NCBI GenBank assembly: GCA_963709775.1
Contig: CAVPXS010000017.1
Location: 1-64,000, forward strand
Reading direction: 5' to 3'
Origin: Salinimicrobium sp963709775
GTDB taxonomy: Bacteria > Bacteroidota > Bacteroidia > Flavobacteriales > Flavobacteriaceae
Length of the DNA stretch: 64,000 bases
This document shows, one piece after another, positions 1 to 8,487 of this stretch (position 1 is its first letter; each line of letters begins with the position of its first letter). The notes below the pieces were generated by a model. That model made no database searches, was not told the DNA's origin, and saw only the letters and a list, made by a program, of their open reading frames with translations. The position numbers were made by a program, and so were the translations under genes.

Positions 1-4
1 TAGA

Positions 5-757
5 TTGCGGAATTATCAGCATTTCTTTCACAGGATAAAACCTTTTCCTGAAAGTGTAAGAAAAGAAAGGCTGCATTATTCAGGATTTAAAGACTTAAAA
101 GCTGTAATCGATTACCTGGAAATTGAAAAATATAATAAAATAGTGGTGGTGGCCAGTGGTCCTTCTGCAACAAAAATGAAGAAGGAGGGAGGGAATATAT
201 ATTTCTCCTGTAATGATTCTTTACGACTGGTGCAGGATCTTCATCATGTCTATATGTTGTACGATATGTTTTACCTCACCCGCTATTTAAAAACATTTAA
301 AGAAGGAAGTGGATGGAAAGGGAGCATTTTCTGGTATAATTTCAACAACCCGCATTCCCACAAAATTTATAAGCTTACCCGTAAATATCTTAATCACTTT
401 TCCAGGAAGAGGAGGGAATTTCTAATCACAAATAAAAGTGAGGAGGAGCTTGAACCTCTATACCGGGAGGTGGAAGATCTATTTCAGGAATTTTTTGATT
501 ACAGGCACTACAGGGTGAATTCGGGTTTTAATACCCTGGTGTTTGCAGCTTTGCTGGCCCGGTTGGAAAACAAACCCCTTGAAATTTATGGATTGGATAT
601 GGGAATTGGAGGGGATACCTATTTTAATAAAAGATCTCCCCTGGGACGTAGTGTCAAGTCAGAAAAAAATAAGGAATTGGTAGCTGTTTTTCTGGATAAA
701 CTTTATAACAGTAAGGTGGATACAAAGAATTTTTCCAATTTTAAAGGGAATATTTAG
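5..757 (+). CDS. GPS-motif polysaccharide-locus protein (GT42 / MptE-like fold), possibly 5' partial
   Basis: Open from the window edge; the first possible start is a TTG at base 5, so the true N-terminus may lie upstream. The protein is about 250 residues and soluble, without a signal peptide. Near residue 50 it has VVVASGPSATKM, and near residue 195 VNSGFNT followed by LEIYGLDMGIGGD. A GPS loop early and an (S/T)G plus YG(I/L)D motif late is the layout of the sialyltransferase family GT42 and of DUF115/MptE-like proteins. That is a resemblance by eye, not a proven family. Its position at the head of a run of glycosyltransferase genes suggests a role in surface glycan synthesis. It is the only intact gene before the decayed stretch that begins at 794. 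Confidence 0.5.
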   Translation: MRNYQHFFHRIKPFPESVRKERLHYSGFKDLKAVIDYLEIEKYNKIVVVASGPSATKMKKEGGNIYFSCNDSLRLVQDLHHVYMLYDMFYLTRYLKTFKEGSGWKGSIFWYNFNNPHSHKIYKLTRKYLNHFSRKRREFLITNKSEEELEPLYREVEDLFQEFFDYRHYRVNSGFNTLVFAALLARLENKPLEIYGLDMGIGGDTYFNKRSPLGRSVKSEKNKELVAVFLDKLYNSKVDTKNFSNFKGNI

Positions 758-793
758 AATCGTGTTATAAGCGGAGAAAGAAAGGCAGGAGCC

Positions 794-1791
794 ATGAAGA
801 AAAGAGGATTATTAATCTTAGGGATTTTAAGCTTTATGCTTCTCATTCTTCTGTTAATGAATTACAGGTATCCGTTTATGGTGGCACCCGGAGGAAACTG
901 GTCTGTAGGTTTTCAGGAGGCTTCTAAGATCCCGGGTTTTAAAATTCAGCCAGGAGGTATAGTTACACATCAACATGTGAACAGGATAACCAGAGAAGAA
1001 GTGAGCCTATATAGCCGATCCTTTTTTCATTAAAGAACAGGGTGCCTTCTATCTTTTTGTGGAGATAAAAGGGAAAGCGAATGCAGATATTGCCCTTTTT
1101 ACGTCTTTGGATGGAAAAGATTATAAGTACAGGGGAATTATTCTCGATGAAGATTATCATTTATCTTATCCCCAGGTTTTTCGGCATAAAGAAAGTATTT
1201 ACATGTTACCCGAGACTAAAGGTGCGAATCAGGTTCTTTTGTATAAAGCTGAAAATTTTCCCACCACATGGAAAATTGAGGATACTTTAATAAAAGACCG
1301 GGCATTAAAAGATCCATCTCTACTCTTGAGTGAGGACCTGAATCTTATCGTAGCGGTAGATGATGATCTTAAGCAATATATGTTTAGCGCAGATTCCCTT
1401 AACGGGAAATGGGAGGAAGTTGAGGGTTTTACTCCCCGGTGGGGAAATGAAAGCAGGCCCGGCGGAAGATTTATACCAATTGCTGAAGACTGGTACCTGC
1501 CCCTTCAAAATCATTCCCGTGGCTACGGCACCGGGATCTCTCTGTATAAGCTGGCAAAAAATGCAAAAGGTTTTGAGTTTATTTTAGCAGAAAAGTTGGT
1601 TCTGAAGCCCTTCGAGGAAATAAGCTGGTTCGAAAGAGGGATGCATCATCTTGATGTGCAGATCAATGGATGATGGTAGTTATTATATGGTTTATGATGG
1701 TGACAGGAATACTTCAGGAAAGAAGGAATTTCAGTATAAAAGATCGGTGAAGTGGAATCTGGTGGATCTATATAATTACCTTCAGCCTTAA
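794..1791 (+). pseudogene. Beta-propeller polysaccharide-locus protein (IPCS-transferase N-terminal-like), two frameshifts
   Basis: Three frames are needed to read this gene: 794 to about 1010, about 1010 to 1668, and 1666 to 1791. The first part has an N-terminal membrane segment (residues 5-23). After the first shift the reading becomes ADPFFIKEQGAFYLFVEIKG, the typical first blade of the five-bladed propeller found in glucosamine inositolphosphorylceramide transferase N-terminal domains and in proteins of bacterial polysaccharide loci. Later blades show YPQVFRHKESIYMLPET and KDPSLLL. After the second shift the end reads MDDGSYYMVYDGD through to a TAA at 1789-1791. Such proteins usually accompany glycosyltransferases; whether they bind or transfer sugar is not known. 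As written the gene cannot make full protein. Confidence 0.6.
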
Positions 1792-1806
1792 ATATATAAG
1801 TGCGAA

Positions 1807-2619
1807 TTGAACATGAAGCAGAAAAGGAGGCATACAGTAAATCAGCGACAGCAGGAGTTCTACGATTCTAAAAAGAAGAACCTGCCAACCCGTGTGTGGT
1901 CTTATTTCAGGAATGGAGCTCTTAACCGTATCAAAAAAGATCTGGGTATTGAGAAGGATATTTATATGCTGCATAAATCCTGGTTCGGGGACCTGAAAAA
2001 TAAAAAGGTACTGGATCTGGGATGTTACGCCGGGAATTCTCTCAGTTTTTACCTGGCGGAAAACTCGAAAAGCTATTTGGGCATTGATTTAAGCCCTAGA
2101 GGAATAGAAAATTTAGACAGGCGTCTTCAAAAGATTCCCGGTGCAAGGGCAGAAGTAAAGGATTTTCTTTCGGAAGACTTTTAGGAAAAGGATTATGATC
2201 TTATCTATGCATACGGGGTGCTGCACCATTTCAAGGATGTAGATCAACTCATCCAAAAATTACAGGAAAAGCTCAGCGATGACGGGGCTATTGTTAGTCA
2301 CGATCCTCTGCAGACGAGTCTGCCTATTAAAGGAATACGTGCAATATATCGCCCTTTCCAAAGTGACCGGGACTGGGAGTGGCCTTTTTCCCGAAAGACC
2401 TATTACAAATTTGAAAAAGCTTTTAAAATAAAGGAAAGAAGGGCAGTGCTTGGAAAAACAAAATGGACAGTCCTGCTGAATATCCTGCCGCTTTCGGAGG
2501 AAAATAAAGTACAGAAAGCTGCCGGTTGGCACAGGGAGGATTGGGAGCTTTCGGCAGTAGATGATGAACATATGTTCAGCTGCATGCACCTGAGTATGTT
2601 AATGAAAAAAAATGAGTAA
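1807..2619 (+). pseudogene. Class I SAM-dependent methyltransferase with an in-frame TAG
   Basis: A single frame runs from 1807 to 2619, interrupted only by a TAG at 2182-2184. Before the stop, motif I VLDLGCYAGNSLSFYL (about residues 70-85) and GIDLSPRGIENL show a Rossmann methyltransferase. After the stop, DLIYAYGVLHHFKDVDQL is the motif IV/post-motif region that must follow in the same protein, so the stop cuts through the SAM domain. The C-terminal part (RPFQSDRDWEWPFS) resembles methyltransferases of O-antigen and sugar-lipid loci. The substrate is unknown, probably a sugar of the local polysaccharide. No frameshift is needed, so this is either a nonsense mutation or one miscalled base. 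Confidence 0.65.
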
Positions 2620-3622
2620 ATGCGGTTCGCAGTTTTTACTAATGTACAGCACAATGAAAGGCAAGGAAATTTTTATGCCTATGCCCCTTATATCCGGGAG
2701 ATGAAGATCTGGCTGCGGCATGTGGAGGAAGTAGAGGTGGTAGCTCCCTGTACTCGGAGATGCAATGGATTCAGGAGTTGAACCCTACGTGCAGGATAAT
2801 ATTATCTTTTACCCGAATACCATCATTTCATTTTCTGAGCCTGACAGCTGCTAGTAAAGGCTGTTTTTAGAATTCCCATATATCATTTTCAAGATATTGC
2901 AGACAATGGGTAGGGCAGATCATTTCCATTTCGCTGTCCCGGGAATATTGGTTTACTCGCGTGTATTTGCCAGATCTTTTTTCCCTCAAAACCTAAGTCT
3001 GCCAAATATGCAGGAAATTGGGATCCTGCAGCAAAGCAGCCCTGGACCTACAGGTTTCAAAAATGGCTTTTGAGCAATACTTTTTTTACAAGAAACATGC
3101 AGGTACTGGTGTACGGGGAATGGCCGGGGCAGTCAAAGAATATTGTACCATTTTTTACAGCCTCCTTTTCAGAGGAAGACAAAGCTGAGGTGCCTGAAAA
3201 GGCATTTTCAGGACCTTTTATTTTTCTATTTGTGGGCAACCTGGTGGAGGGGAAAGCGACCACTGGAGGCGATGAAACTAGTGGAGGAACTGAATTCTGA
3301 AGTAAGAGAAGGCACAGATCATGGAGATCCGCGCCAGCCTGGAAATTTACGGAGATGGTCCTGAAAGAAAGAAGCTGGAGAACGTACGTCAGAGAAAAGC
3401 ATTTAGAAAAATTAATAAGCTTCAAAGGAAGCCGACCATTAGAGGAATTAAAAGAAGCTTATCAAAAAGCCCATTTCGTGATCCTCCCTTCAAAGTCTGA
3501 AGGCTGGCCCAAAGCCCTTGCCGAAGGTATGTTTTACGGCTGTATTCCTATCGCAACTCCCGTGAGTTGTGTGCCGTGGATGCTTGGAGGCGGTTCTCGT
3601 GGGATTTTATTGGAAGAAAGAC

Positions 3623-3734
3623 TTCTCGATACATTTCAGATAAAGCCGTCAGTTCGAGTGTTTTTCGGATTCACCGGAAGGAGAACCGAAAAATGTATCA
3701 AGAACTGGCTATTCGAAACACTCGAAGTGACGGC
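3623..3734 (+). repeat. Imperfect palindromic element inserted in a glycosyltransferase
   Basis: The arms are GTCAGTTCGAGTGTTTTTCGG (about 3649-3669) and, on the other side, CCGAAAAATG with CACTCGAAGTGACGGC ending at 3734. An outer TCTCGATACATTT is echoed by AATGTATCAAGAAC. This is the look of the dispersed intergenic palindromes common in Flavobacteriia, but here it separates two parts of the glycosyltransferase reading (EERL before, DLEKI after). Confidence 0.6.
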
Positions 3735-3740
3735 AAGAAA

Positions 3741-3772
3741 GGTGGTCAGTGGTCAGTGGTCAGTGGTCAGCT
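3741..3772 (+). repeat. Heptad array GGTCAGT x4
   Basis: Four tandem copies of the 7-mer GGTCAGT directly follow the inserted palindrome. The same heptad in reverse complement occurs after lnt (11230) and between guaB and the OmpH gene (45752). Confidence 0.8.
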
Positions 3773-4134
3773 GACCTGGAAAAGATTCGTAATCCTTTTA
3801 ACAGATCCCGAACGTATGAAACGAATTTCTGAGGAAGCAAAAAAATGGAGTCAGCAGTATACGTTGGAAAGGTTTGAAGGGGCGATAAAGAAAGTACTTT
3901 TACATCCTAATGAGGAGATAAATGTTTCCAAAGGAAAGCTTTCCCCGGCTCCCTTTAGGGAAGGGGTAAAACGGGGAAAGAGTGAAGAGTGAAATGAGCC
4001 TTTGTTAAAACAGCACTTCGACCATCCCCTCCTTCCAGTCGGGAGCTCAGCCCGCCCGTGCCGTTCGGACGGGTGTGACAATTGTAAAAGAACGAACTAA
4101 ACAGTAAACAAAAACGTTAACAGTTAACAGAAAA

Positions 4135-5215
4135 ATGCGAGTACTACAACTTATCGATTCTCTTAGAAGTGGTGGAGCTGAACGCATGTCCGTCAATTAT
4201 GCCAATGCGTTGGCAAGGCGGATGGATGGATCATATCTATGCTGTACCCGGAAAGAAGGCTTATTAAAAAAGCAGCTGGCACCCGAAGTCGGTTACCTGT
4301 TTCTGAACAGACAGGGAACTCTGGACCTGAAGGCATTTCAAATTGAGAAGATTTGTAAAGGAGAATAAGATCGATCTGATTCAGGCACACGGCAGCTCCT
4401 GGTTCCTGGGCGTACTCCTGAAAATTTCCCTTCCGACAATTAAAACTGGTGTGGCACGATCATTTAGGGGAAAGGGCAAACAGTAATTTAAAATCCGGTT
4501 TGCTGACATCTTCTTCCAGATATTTTGACGGGATCATTACTGTCAATCCACAACTAAAAGAGTGGGCAGTGAAAAATCTCCACTGCAAAAAGGTTGCGTA
4601 TATCCCAAACTTTTCTTCAATTACAGAAAAGAATAAAATATTTCCTATAAAATTAAAAGGTAACGAAGGTTTTAAAATTATTCATTTAGCCAACTTAAAG
4701 CATCCCAAAGATCACCTGACTCTTTTCAAAGCCTTTCAGAAATTAGCACAAATCGATTTTACTGCCAGCCTTCATTTAGTAGGAAAAGATGAAAAAGACA
4801 TGTATACTCAAAAGAGCTAAGAAAATTTCTAAAAGAGAATAATTTGGAAGAGAAAGTTCATTTTTACGGGGAGCAGGATGAGGTTGAAAGTTTGTTGAAA
4901 CAGGCCGATATTGGAGTGCTTTCTTCCTCCTCGGAGGGGTTACCTGTCGCTCTTCTTGAATATGGACTTGCAGGCCTGCCGGTGGTTTGTACCAGGGTGG
5001 GAGAATGTGAAGCTGTTATTGGAACAGCCGGATTAGTGGTGCCTCCAAAAGATGATGAAGCTTTATTTGTGGCTCTTAATAATTATGTAGAAAACGAATT
5101 TGAAAGAAAAAAAGATTCCGTAGCTTTCCGCCATAGGATTCTGGAGGAATATTCTGAAGAAGCAGTAATGGAACAGCTGCTTGATTTTTATCAGGAATTC
5201 AAGATCAATTCATAG
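4135..5215 (+). pseudogene. GT4 family glycosyltransferase, two to three frameshifts
   Basis: It begins MRVLQLIDSLRSGGAERMSV, the classic N-terminus of GT4 transferases with the acceptor-site glycine-rich SGGAE. Frames change near 4340, 4443 and 4805. The joined product has WHDHLGERANSNLK, a middle hinge FKIIHLANLKHPKDHLTL, the linker EKVHFYGEQDEV, and the donor-binding motif SSSSEGLPVALLEYGLAGLPVVCT (about 4920-4990). The intact version would be about 355 residues and would act in the cytoplasm or at the inner membrane on undecaprenyl-linked sugars. Each shift is small, so sequence error is possible, but the density matches the decay seen in its neighbours. Confidence 0.7.
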
Positions 5216-5243
5216 ATTAGGTGGAACATTATTTTCCTCGAAA

Positions 5244-6598
5244 ATGCACTCACAAAGGAATATAAGTTCATCCAAAAAGGTTCAAAAAGCTTTTACAGGT
5301 TGAATATGTAAAGCTGTTGCTGCTTCACATAGGTATAGCCTTTGCTATTTACATGTATGAGCCTTTTTCCATGCTTTATTCTTTTTCGGTTTTTGGCTAC
5401 TTCATTTTTATCATCCTTCAAAAAAAGAACAAGAACAATGAAGCCTTAATGGCAGCTGCGTACATTGCCGGAGTGGAGATCTTCTGGAGAATGACGGGGG
5501 GAGTGATTTTCTATGAAACAGGTAAATATGCCGTTATTGTTTTTCTGCTAATAGGAATGCTCTTTAAAGGAACTTCAGCAAAGACTACCCCTTTTTGGCT
5601 CTACCTTTTAATATTAGTTCCCGGTATTGTAATTGCCTCTTTAAACCCCGAATATGATGAGGCTTTTCGAAAAGCAGTTGCATTTAATTTGAGCGGACCG
5701 GTATGCCTTGGGAGTCTCTGCCCTTTATTGTTATTATAAAAAGATATCCAAAAAGGATTTTCAACGGGTGCTTTTAATGTTATTGTTGCCTATAATAACA
5801 AATATGTTCTATTTGTATTTTTATACTCCAAGTTTGCAGGAAATGGTAATAAATATTGGGGCAAATTATGCGGCAACGGCAGGCTACGGGCCAAACCAGA
5901 TAGCCACCATTATGGGAATGGGAAGTTTGTTGCTGGTCATACGACTGTTTGATATAAAAGGGAAATGGATCAATCTCATTGATCTTGGATTGTTGGGAAT
6001 GATGAGCTACAGGGCATTGATCACCTTTTCAAGGGGAGGAATAGTTACTGCTATAATTTGTGCGGTGGCTTTCATTATTCTGTTATATTACAAAAAGGGC
6101 CGCAGAGAGCAGCGACAATTACAGGTAAAAGTGCTGTTTTTAGGAGGTGTACTCTTTGCCTCATGGGCTTTTTCGGCAGCAGGTAGTTCCGGTTTGATTG
6201 TAAACCGTTGGACAGGAAAAGACGCAGCAGGAAGGGAAAAAAGAGATATGACCACCGGGAGAGTGGATCTTTTGACTACAGAACTGGAAGCTTTTTATCA
6301 CAATCCGGTTATAGGAGTAGGGGTGGGGAAAGCCAAATCTTACCGGGAAGAGGAATTGGGGGAGGATATTGCCACCCATAGTGAAGTGAGCAGGCTCCTT
6401 TCAGAACATGGTCTTTTGGGCCTTTTAGGGGTGACAATTTTAGTTATTGTACCTATGCTGTTCTGGTTGAAATTTAAGAATAACTATTTCTTCCTTTGCT
6501 TTATGTTGTTTTGGTTCCTTACCAGTAAATCACTCAGCCATGAGGATCGCACTTCCTGGTTTTGTCTATGGGCTGGCATTGCTTTATATAGTAGATGA
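5244..6598 (+). pseudogene. O-antigen polymerase/ligase-like membrane protein (Wzy/WaaL type), frameshifted
   Basis: Two long frames, 5305-5739 and about 5700-6598, together encode a protein of about 430 residues with ten or more hydrophobic helices. The second part holds TFSRGGIVTAIICAVAFIIL, a loop with RVDLLTTELEAFYHNPVIGVGVG and THSEVSRLLSEHGLLGLL; these are the periplasmic-loop features (GxGxG and HSE) of the O-antigen ligase/polymerase family. The first ATG (5244) lies in a third frame, which suggests a further shift near 5290. The likely role is joining or polymerising undecaprenyl-linked repeat units at the periplasmic face of the inner membrane. It is broken as written. Confidence 0.65.
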
Positions 6599-6643
6599 AA
6601 AAAGGATTGTTAGAAGGATTACTATAAACGAACGAAAATCGGG

Positions 6644-6847
6644 CTCAGTTGTGAGTTCTCAGTTGTGAGTTCTCAGTTGTGAGTTCTCAGTTGTGAGTTC
6701 TCAGTTGTGAGTTCTCAGTTGTGAGTTCTCAGTTGTGAGTTCTCAGTTGTGAGTTCTCAGTTGTGAGTTCTCAGTTGTGAGTTCTCAGTTGTGAGTTCTC
6801 AGTTGTGAGTTCTCAGTTGTGAGTTCTCAGTTGTGAGTTCTCAGTTG
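6644..6847 (+). repeat. Tandem array: 14 perfect copies of CTCAGTTGTGAGTT
   Basis: Fourteen uninterrupted identical 14-bp units run from 6644 to 6839, followed by a partial unit. The unit splits into two related heptads, CTCAGTT and GTGAGTT. The array begins 45 bp after the polymerase-like gene. Perfect identity points to recent expansion; copy number is probably unstable and could also be misassembled. Confidence 0.95.
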
Positions 6848-6896
6848 AAAAACTTCGCTTCGCTCAGTTTTCGTAAATTTAGTTCAAGATTCTAAA

Positions 6897-6937
6897 CCCG
6901 ACAACCGACAACCGACAACTGATAACCGATAACTGAA
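6897..6937 (+). repeat. Degenerate heptad array (CCGACAA-like) before the four-helix-bundle gene
   Basis: The heptads read CCGACAA, CCGACAA, CCGACAA, CTGATAA, CCGATAA, CTGAAAG. The array ends four bases before the ATG at 6942, so it occupies the place of the leader and ribosome-binding region. Confidence 0.8.
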
Positions 6938-6941
6938 AGAC

Positions 6942-7304
6942 ATGAAAAGCTACAAAGATCTCGACATTTACAATTTGGCTTTTGCCTATGCTATTGAAGT
7001 ACATAAAGTTTCGCTGCAATTGCCAAAGTTCGAACTGTATGAACAGGGGAGTCAGGTGAGGAGATCCTCTAAGAGTATAAAAGATAATATAGTCGAGGGA
7101 TATGGTAGAAGAACCTATAAACAGGATTTCATTAAATTTTTAACCTACAGTCACGCCTCTCTTCTCGAGTGTCTTTCTCAGTTGGAGATGATTGATGAGC
7201 TTTATGAGATCCCTGAAATTAAAGATCTGAAAAGCAAGTATGACTTACTGGGAGGTAAGATCTTTTCATTCATTCAATACGTTGAGAAGAATTGGAAAAG
7301 TTGA
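6942..7304 (+). CDS. Four helix bundle protein (S23 / 23S rRNA intervening-sequence protein family)
   Basis: This intact 120-residue protein starts MKSYKDLDIYNLAFAYAIEV, matching the family N-terminus (F/Y-x-DLxVxxxA). The centre has GSQVRRSSKSIKDNIVEGYGR, the family's most conserved stretch (QLRRAAxSIxxNIAEGxGR). Four amphipathic helices are predicted over the whole length; the family is known to form pentameric four-helix bundles and its molecular role is not settled. It is often found as a stand-alone gene in Bacteroidota. Here it sits between decayed and intact polysaccharide genes, with heptad arrays on both sides. It is not itself broken, unlike its left neighbours. Confidence 0.85.
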   Translation: MKSYKDLDIYNLAFAYAIEVHKVSLQLPKFELYEQGSQVRRSSKSIKDNIVEGYGRRTYKQDFIKFLTYSHASLLECLSQLEMIDELYEIPEIKDLKSKYDLLGGKIFSFIQYVEKNWKS

Positions 7305-7305
7305 A

Positions 7306-7337
7306 AAGCAGTTGTCAGTTATGAGTTGTCAGTTTTG
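7306..7337 (+). repeat. Short degenerate heptad run after the four-helix-bundle stop
   Basis: The heptads GCAGTTG, TCAGTTA, TGAGTTG and TCAGTTT follow the stop codon within a few bases. The run contains an ATG at 7321 that is in frame with the downstream glycosyltransferase through the CCGACAA array. Confidence 0.65.
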
Positions 7338-7352
7338 CTTTCTTTTACAAAA

Positions 7353-7471
7353 CCGACAACCGACAACCGACAACCGACAACCGACAACCGACAACCGACA
7401 ACCGACAACCGACAACCGACAACCGACAACCGACAACCGACAACCGACAACCGACAACCGACAACCGACAA
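7353..7471 (+). repeat. Tandem array: 17 perfect copies of CCGACAA
   Basis: Seventeen identical heptads (119 bp) end two bases before a TTG that can start the next gene. Read in frame they encode a repeating seven-residue peptide (DNRQPTT). Because 7 is not a multiple of 3, gain or loss of one unit changes the frame between the upstream ATG (7321) and the glycosyltransferase. Confidence 0.97.
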
Positions 7472-7473
7472 CC

Positions 7474-8487
7474 TTGAGTAAAGTATTATATATCGGAAAC
7501 CAACTATCCACTCGCGGCGGCACTCCCACCTCCATCGACACCCTGGCTCCACTACTCAGAAAAGAAGGCTTCGAAGTAAAAACAGCTTCCGCTAAAAAGA
7601 ACAAACTCCTTCGCCTGGCAGATATGCTCCGGCTGGTGTACAAAAACAGAAAAACTACCGATTACGTTCTAATCGATACCTACAGCACCCAAAACTTTTG
7701 GTATGCTTATGCAGTTGCCCGGCTTTGCCAAAGCCTGGATCTAAAATATATTCCCATCCTCCACGGCGGAGAACTTCCCGCCCGACTTGACCGCTCTCCC
7801 GGAGCCTCAAAAAAGCTATTTGGGAAAGCTTTTCTAAATGTTGCGCCGTCGTTATATATGAAGACGATTTTTCAGCAGGCGGGATTTACCAATGTGAGGT
7901 ATATTCCGAATAGTATTTCTCTGGATGATTACAACTTTAAAGAACGAGCAGAAGTTCGGCCAAAGCTGCTGTGGGTGCGGGCTTTCGCGGAAATATATAA
8001 TCCGCTGCAGGCAATAAAGGTCCTGGAGCTCCTGCTCCCCGAATATCCTCATGCGGAACTTTGTATGGTAGGTCCGGTTAAAGATGATTCCTGGAAAGAA
8101 TGCATTCGATACGCCAAATTGCACCGCCTGCCGGTTCGCTTTCCCGGGAGATTACCAAAAGAAGAATGGACAGCTCTCGCTGCCAACTATGATATTTTTC
8201 TCAACACCACCAATATTGATAACACCCCTGTAAGCCTGATCGAAGCCATGGCATTGGGTCTGCCGGTGATCTCCACCAATGTCGGCGGACTCCCATACCT
8301 AATTTCTGCCGATATAGATGGGATTCTGGTGCCACCAAATGATCCCGACCGCATGGCTGCTGCAGTTAAGAACGTCCTTAACGATCCTCAACGCTCTTTT
8401 GAAAGAACACGGGCTGCCAGGAAGAAGGTGGAAGCCTTTGACTGGGAAAGAGTGAAGGAGATGTGGAAGAATATTTTGGGTAATTGA
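7474..8487 (+). CDS. GT4 family glycosyltransferase, possibly phase-variable
   Basis: This is the only intact GT4 gene of the locus. From the TTG at 7474 the protein is 337 residues: N-terminal VLYIGNQLSTRGGTPTSIDT with the glycine-rich acceptor loop, ILHGGELPARL, the hinge FAEIYNPLQAIKVLELLL, and the donor-site motif FLNTTNIDNTPVSLIEAMAL followed by GLPVISTNVGGLPYLI. It probably transfers one sugar onto the lipid-linked repeat unit. The start is uncertain: TTG directly abuts the heptad array and there is no clear leader, while an ATG at 7321 is in frame and would add a repeat-encoded N-terminal tail. If translation starts at 7321, copy-number change of the array would switch the gene off or on. 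Confidence 0.85.
   Translation: MSKVLYIGNQLSTRGGTPTSIDTLAPLLRKEGFEVKTASAKKNKLLRLADMLRLVYKNRKTTDYVLIDTYSTQNFWYAYAVARLCQSLDLKYIPILHGGELPARLDRSPGASKKLFGKAFLNVAPSLYMKTIFQQAGFTNVRYIPNSISLDDYNFKERAEVRPKLLWVRAFAEIYNPLQAIKVLELLLPEYPHAELCMVGPVKDDSWKECIRYAKLHRLPVRFPGRLPKEEWTALAANYDIFLNTTNIDNTPVSLIEAMALGLPVISTNVGGLPYLISADIDGILVPPNDPDRMAAAVKNVLNDPQRSFERTRAARKKVEAFDWERVKEMWKNILGN

Larger units (their letters stand above)
2621..3992 (+). pseudogene. GT4-type glycosyltransferase remnant with several frameshifts and an insertion
   Basis: Translation starts as MRFAVFTNVQHNERQGNFYA at 2621, two bases after the methyltransferase stop. Recognisable pieces then appear in different frames: a middle segment with PFIFLFVGNLVEGK (about 3210-3260), EIYGDGPERKKLE (about 3345), and the GT4 donor-binding motif FVILPSKSEGWPKALAEGM followed by GCIPIATPVSCVPWM (3475-3590). 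The C-terminal helix reads LTDPERMKRISEEAKKW (from about 3796). Between the EERL and DLEKI parts lies an inserted palindrome plus a short heptad array. At least five frame changes are needed, so the gene is dead as written. It was probably a retaining glycosyltransferase adding a sugar to the polysaccharide. Confidence 0.6.

Noticed and set aside
2182..2184. Recoding of TAG as pyrrolysine or programmed read-through in the methyltransferase
   Set aside because: No pyl genes or read-through context are visible, and all neighbours are decayed; mutation or error is simpler.
6644..7471. CRISPR array
   Set aside because: Units of 7 or 14 bp with no unique spacers and no cas genes nearby.
7240..7473. 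N-terminal extension of the GT4 protein as a real domain
   Set aside because: It begins inside the four-helix-bundle gene and consists of low-complexity repeat peptide; kept only as a possible phase-variable leader from ATG 7321.
7319..7643. Minus-strand open frames with repeated VVGCRLS peptides
   Set aside because: They are produced by the CCGACAA array read backwards; 7-bp repeats keep several frames open. No start signal or domain.
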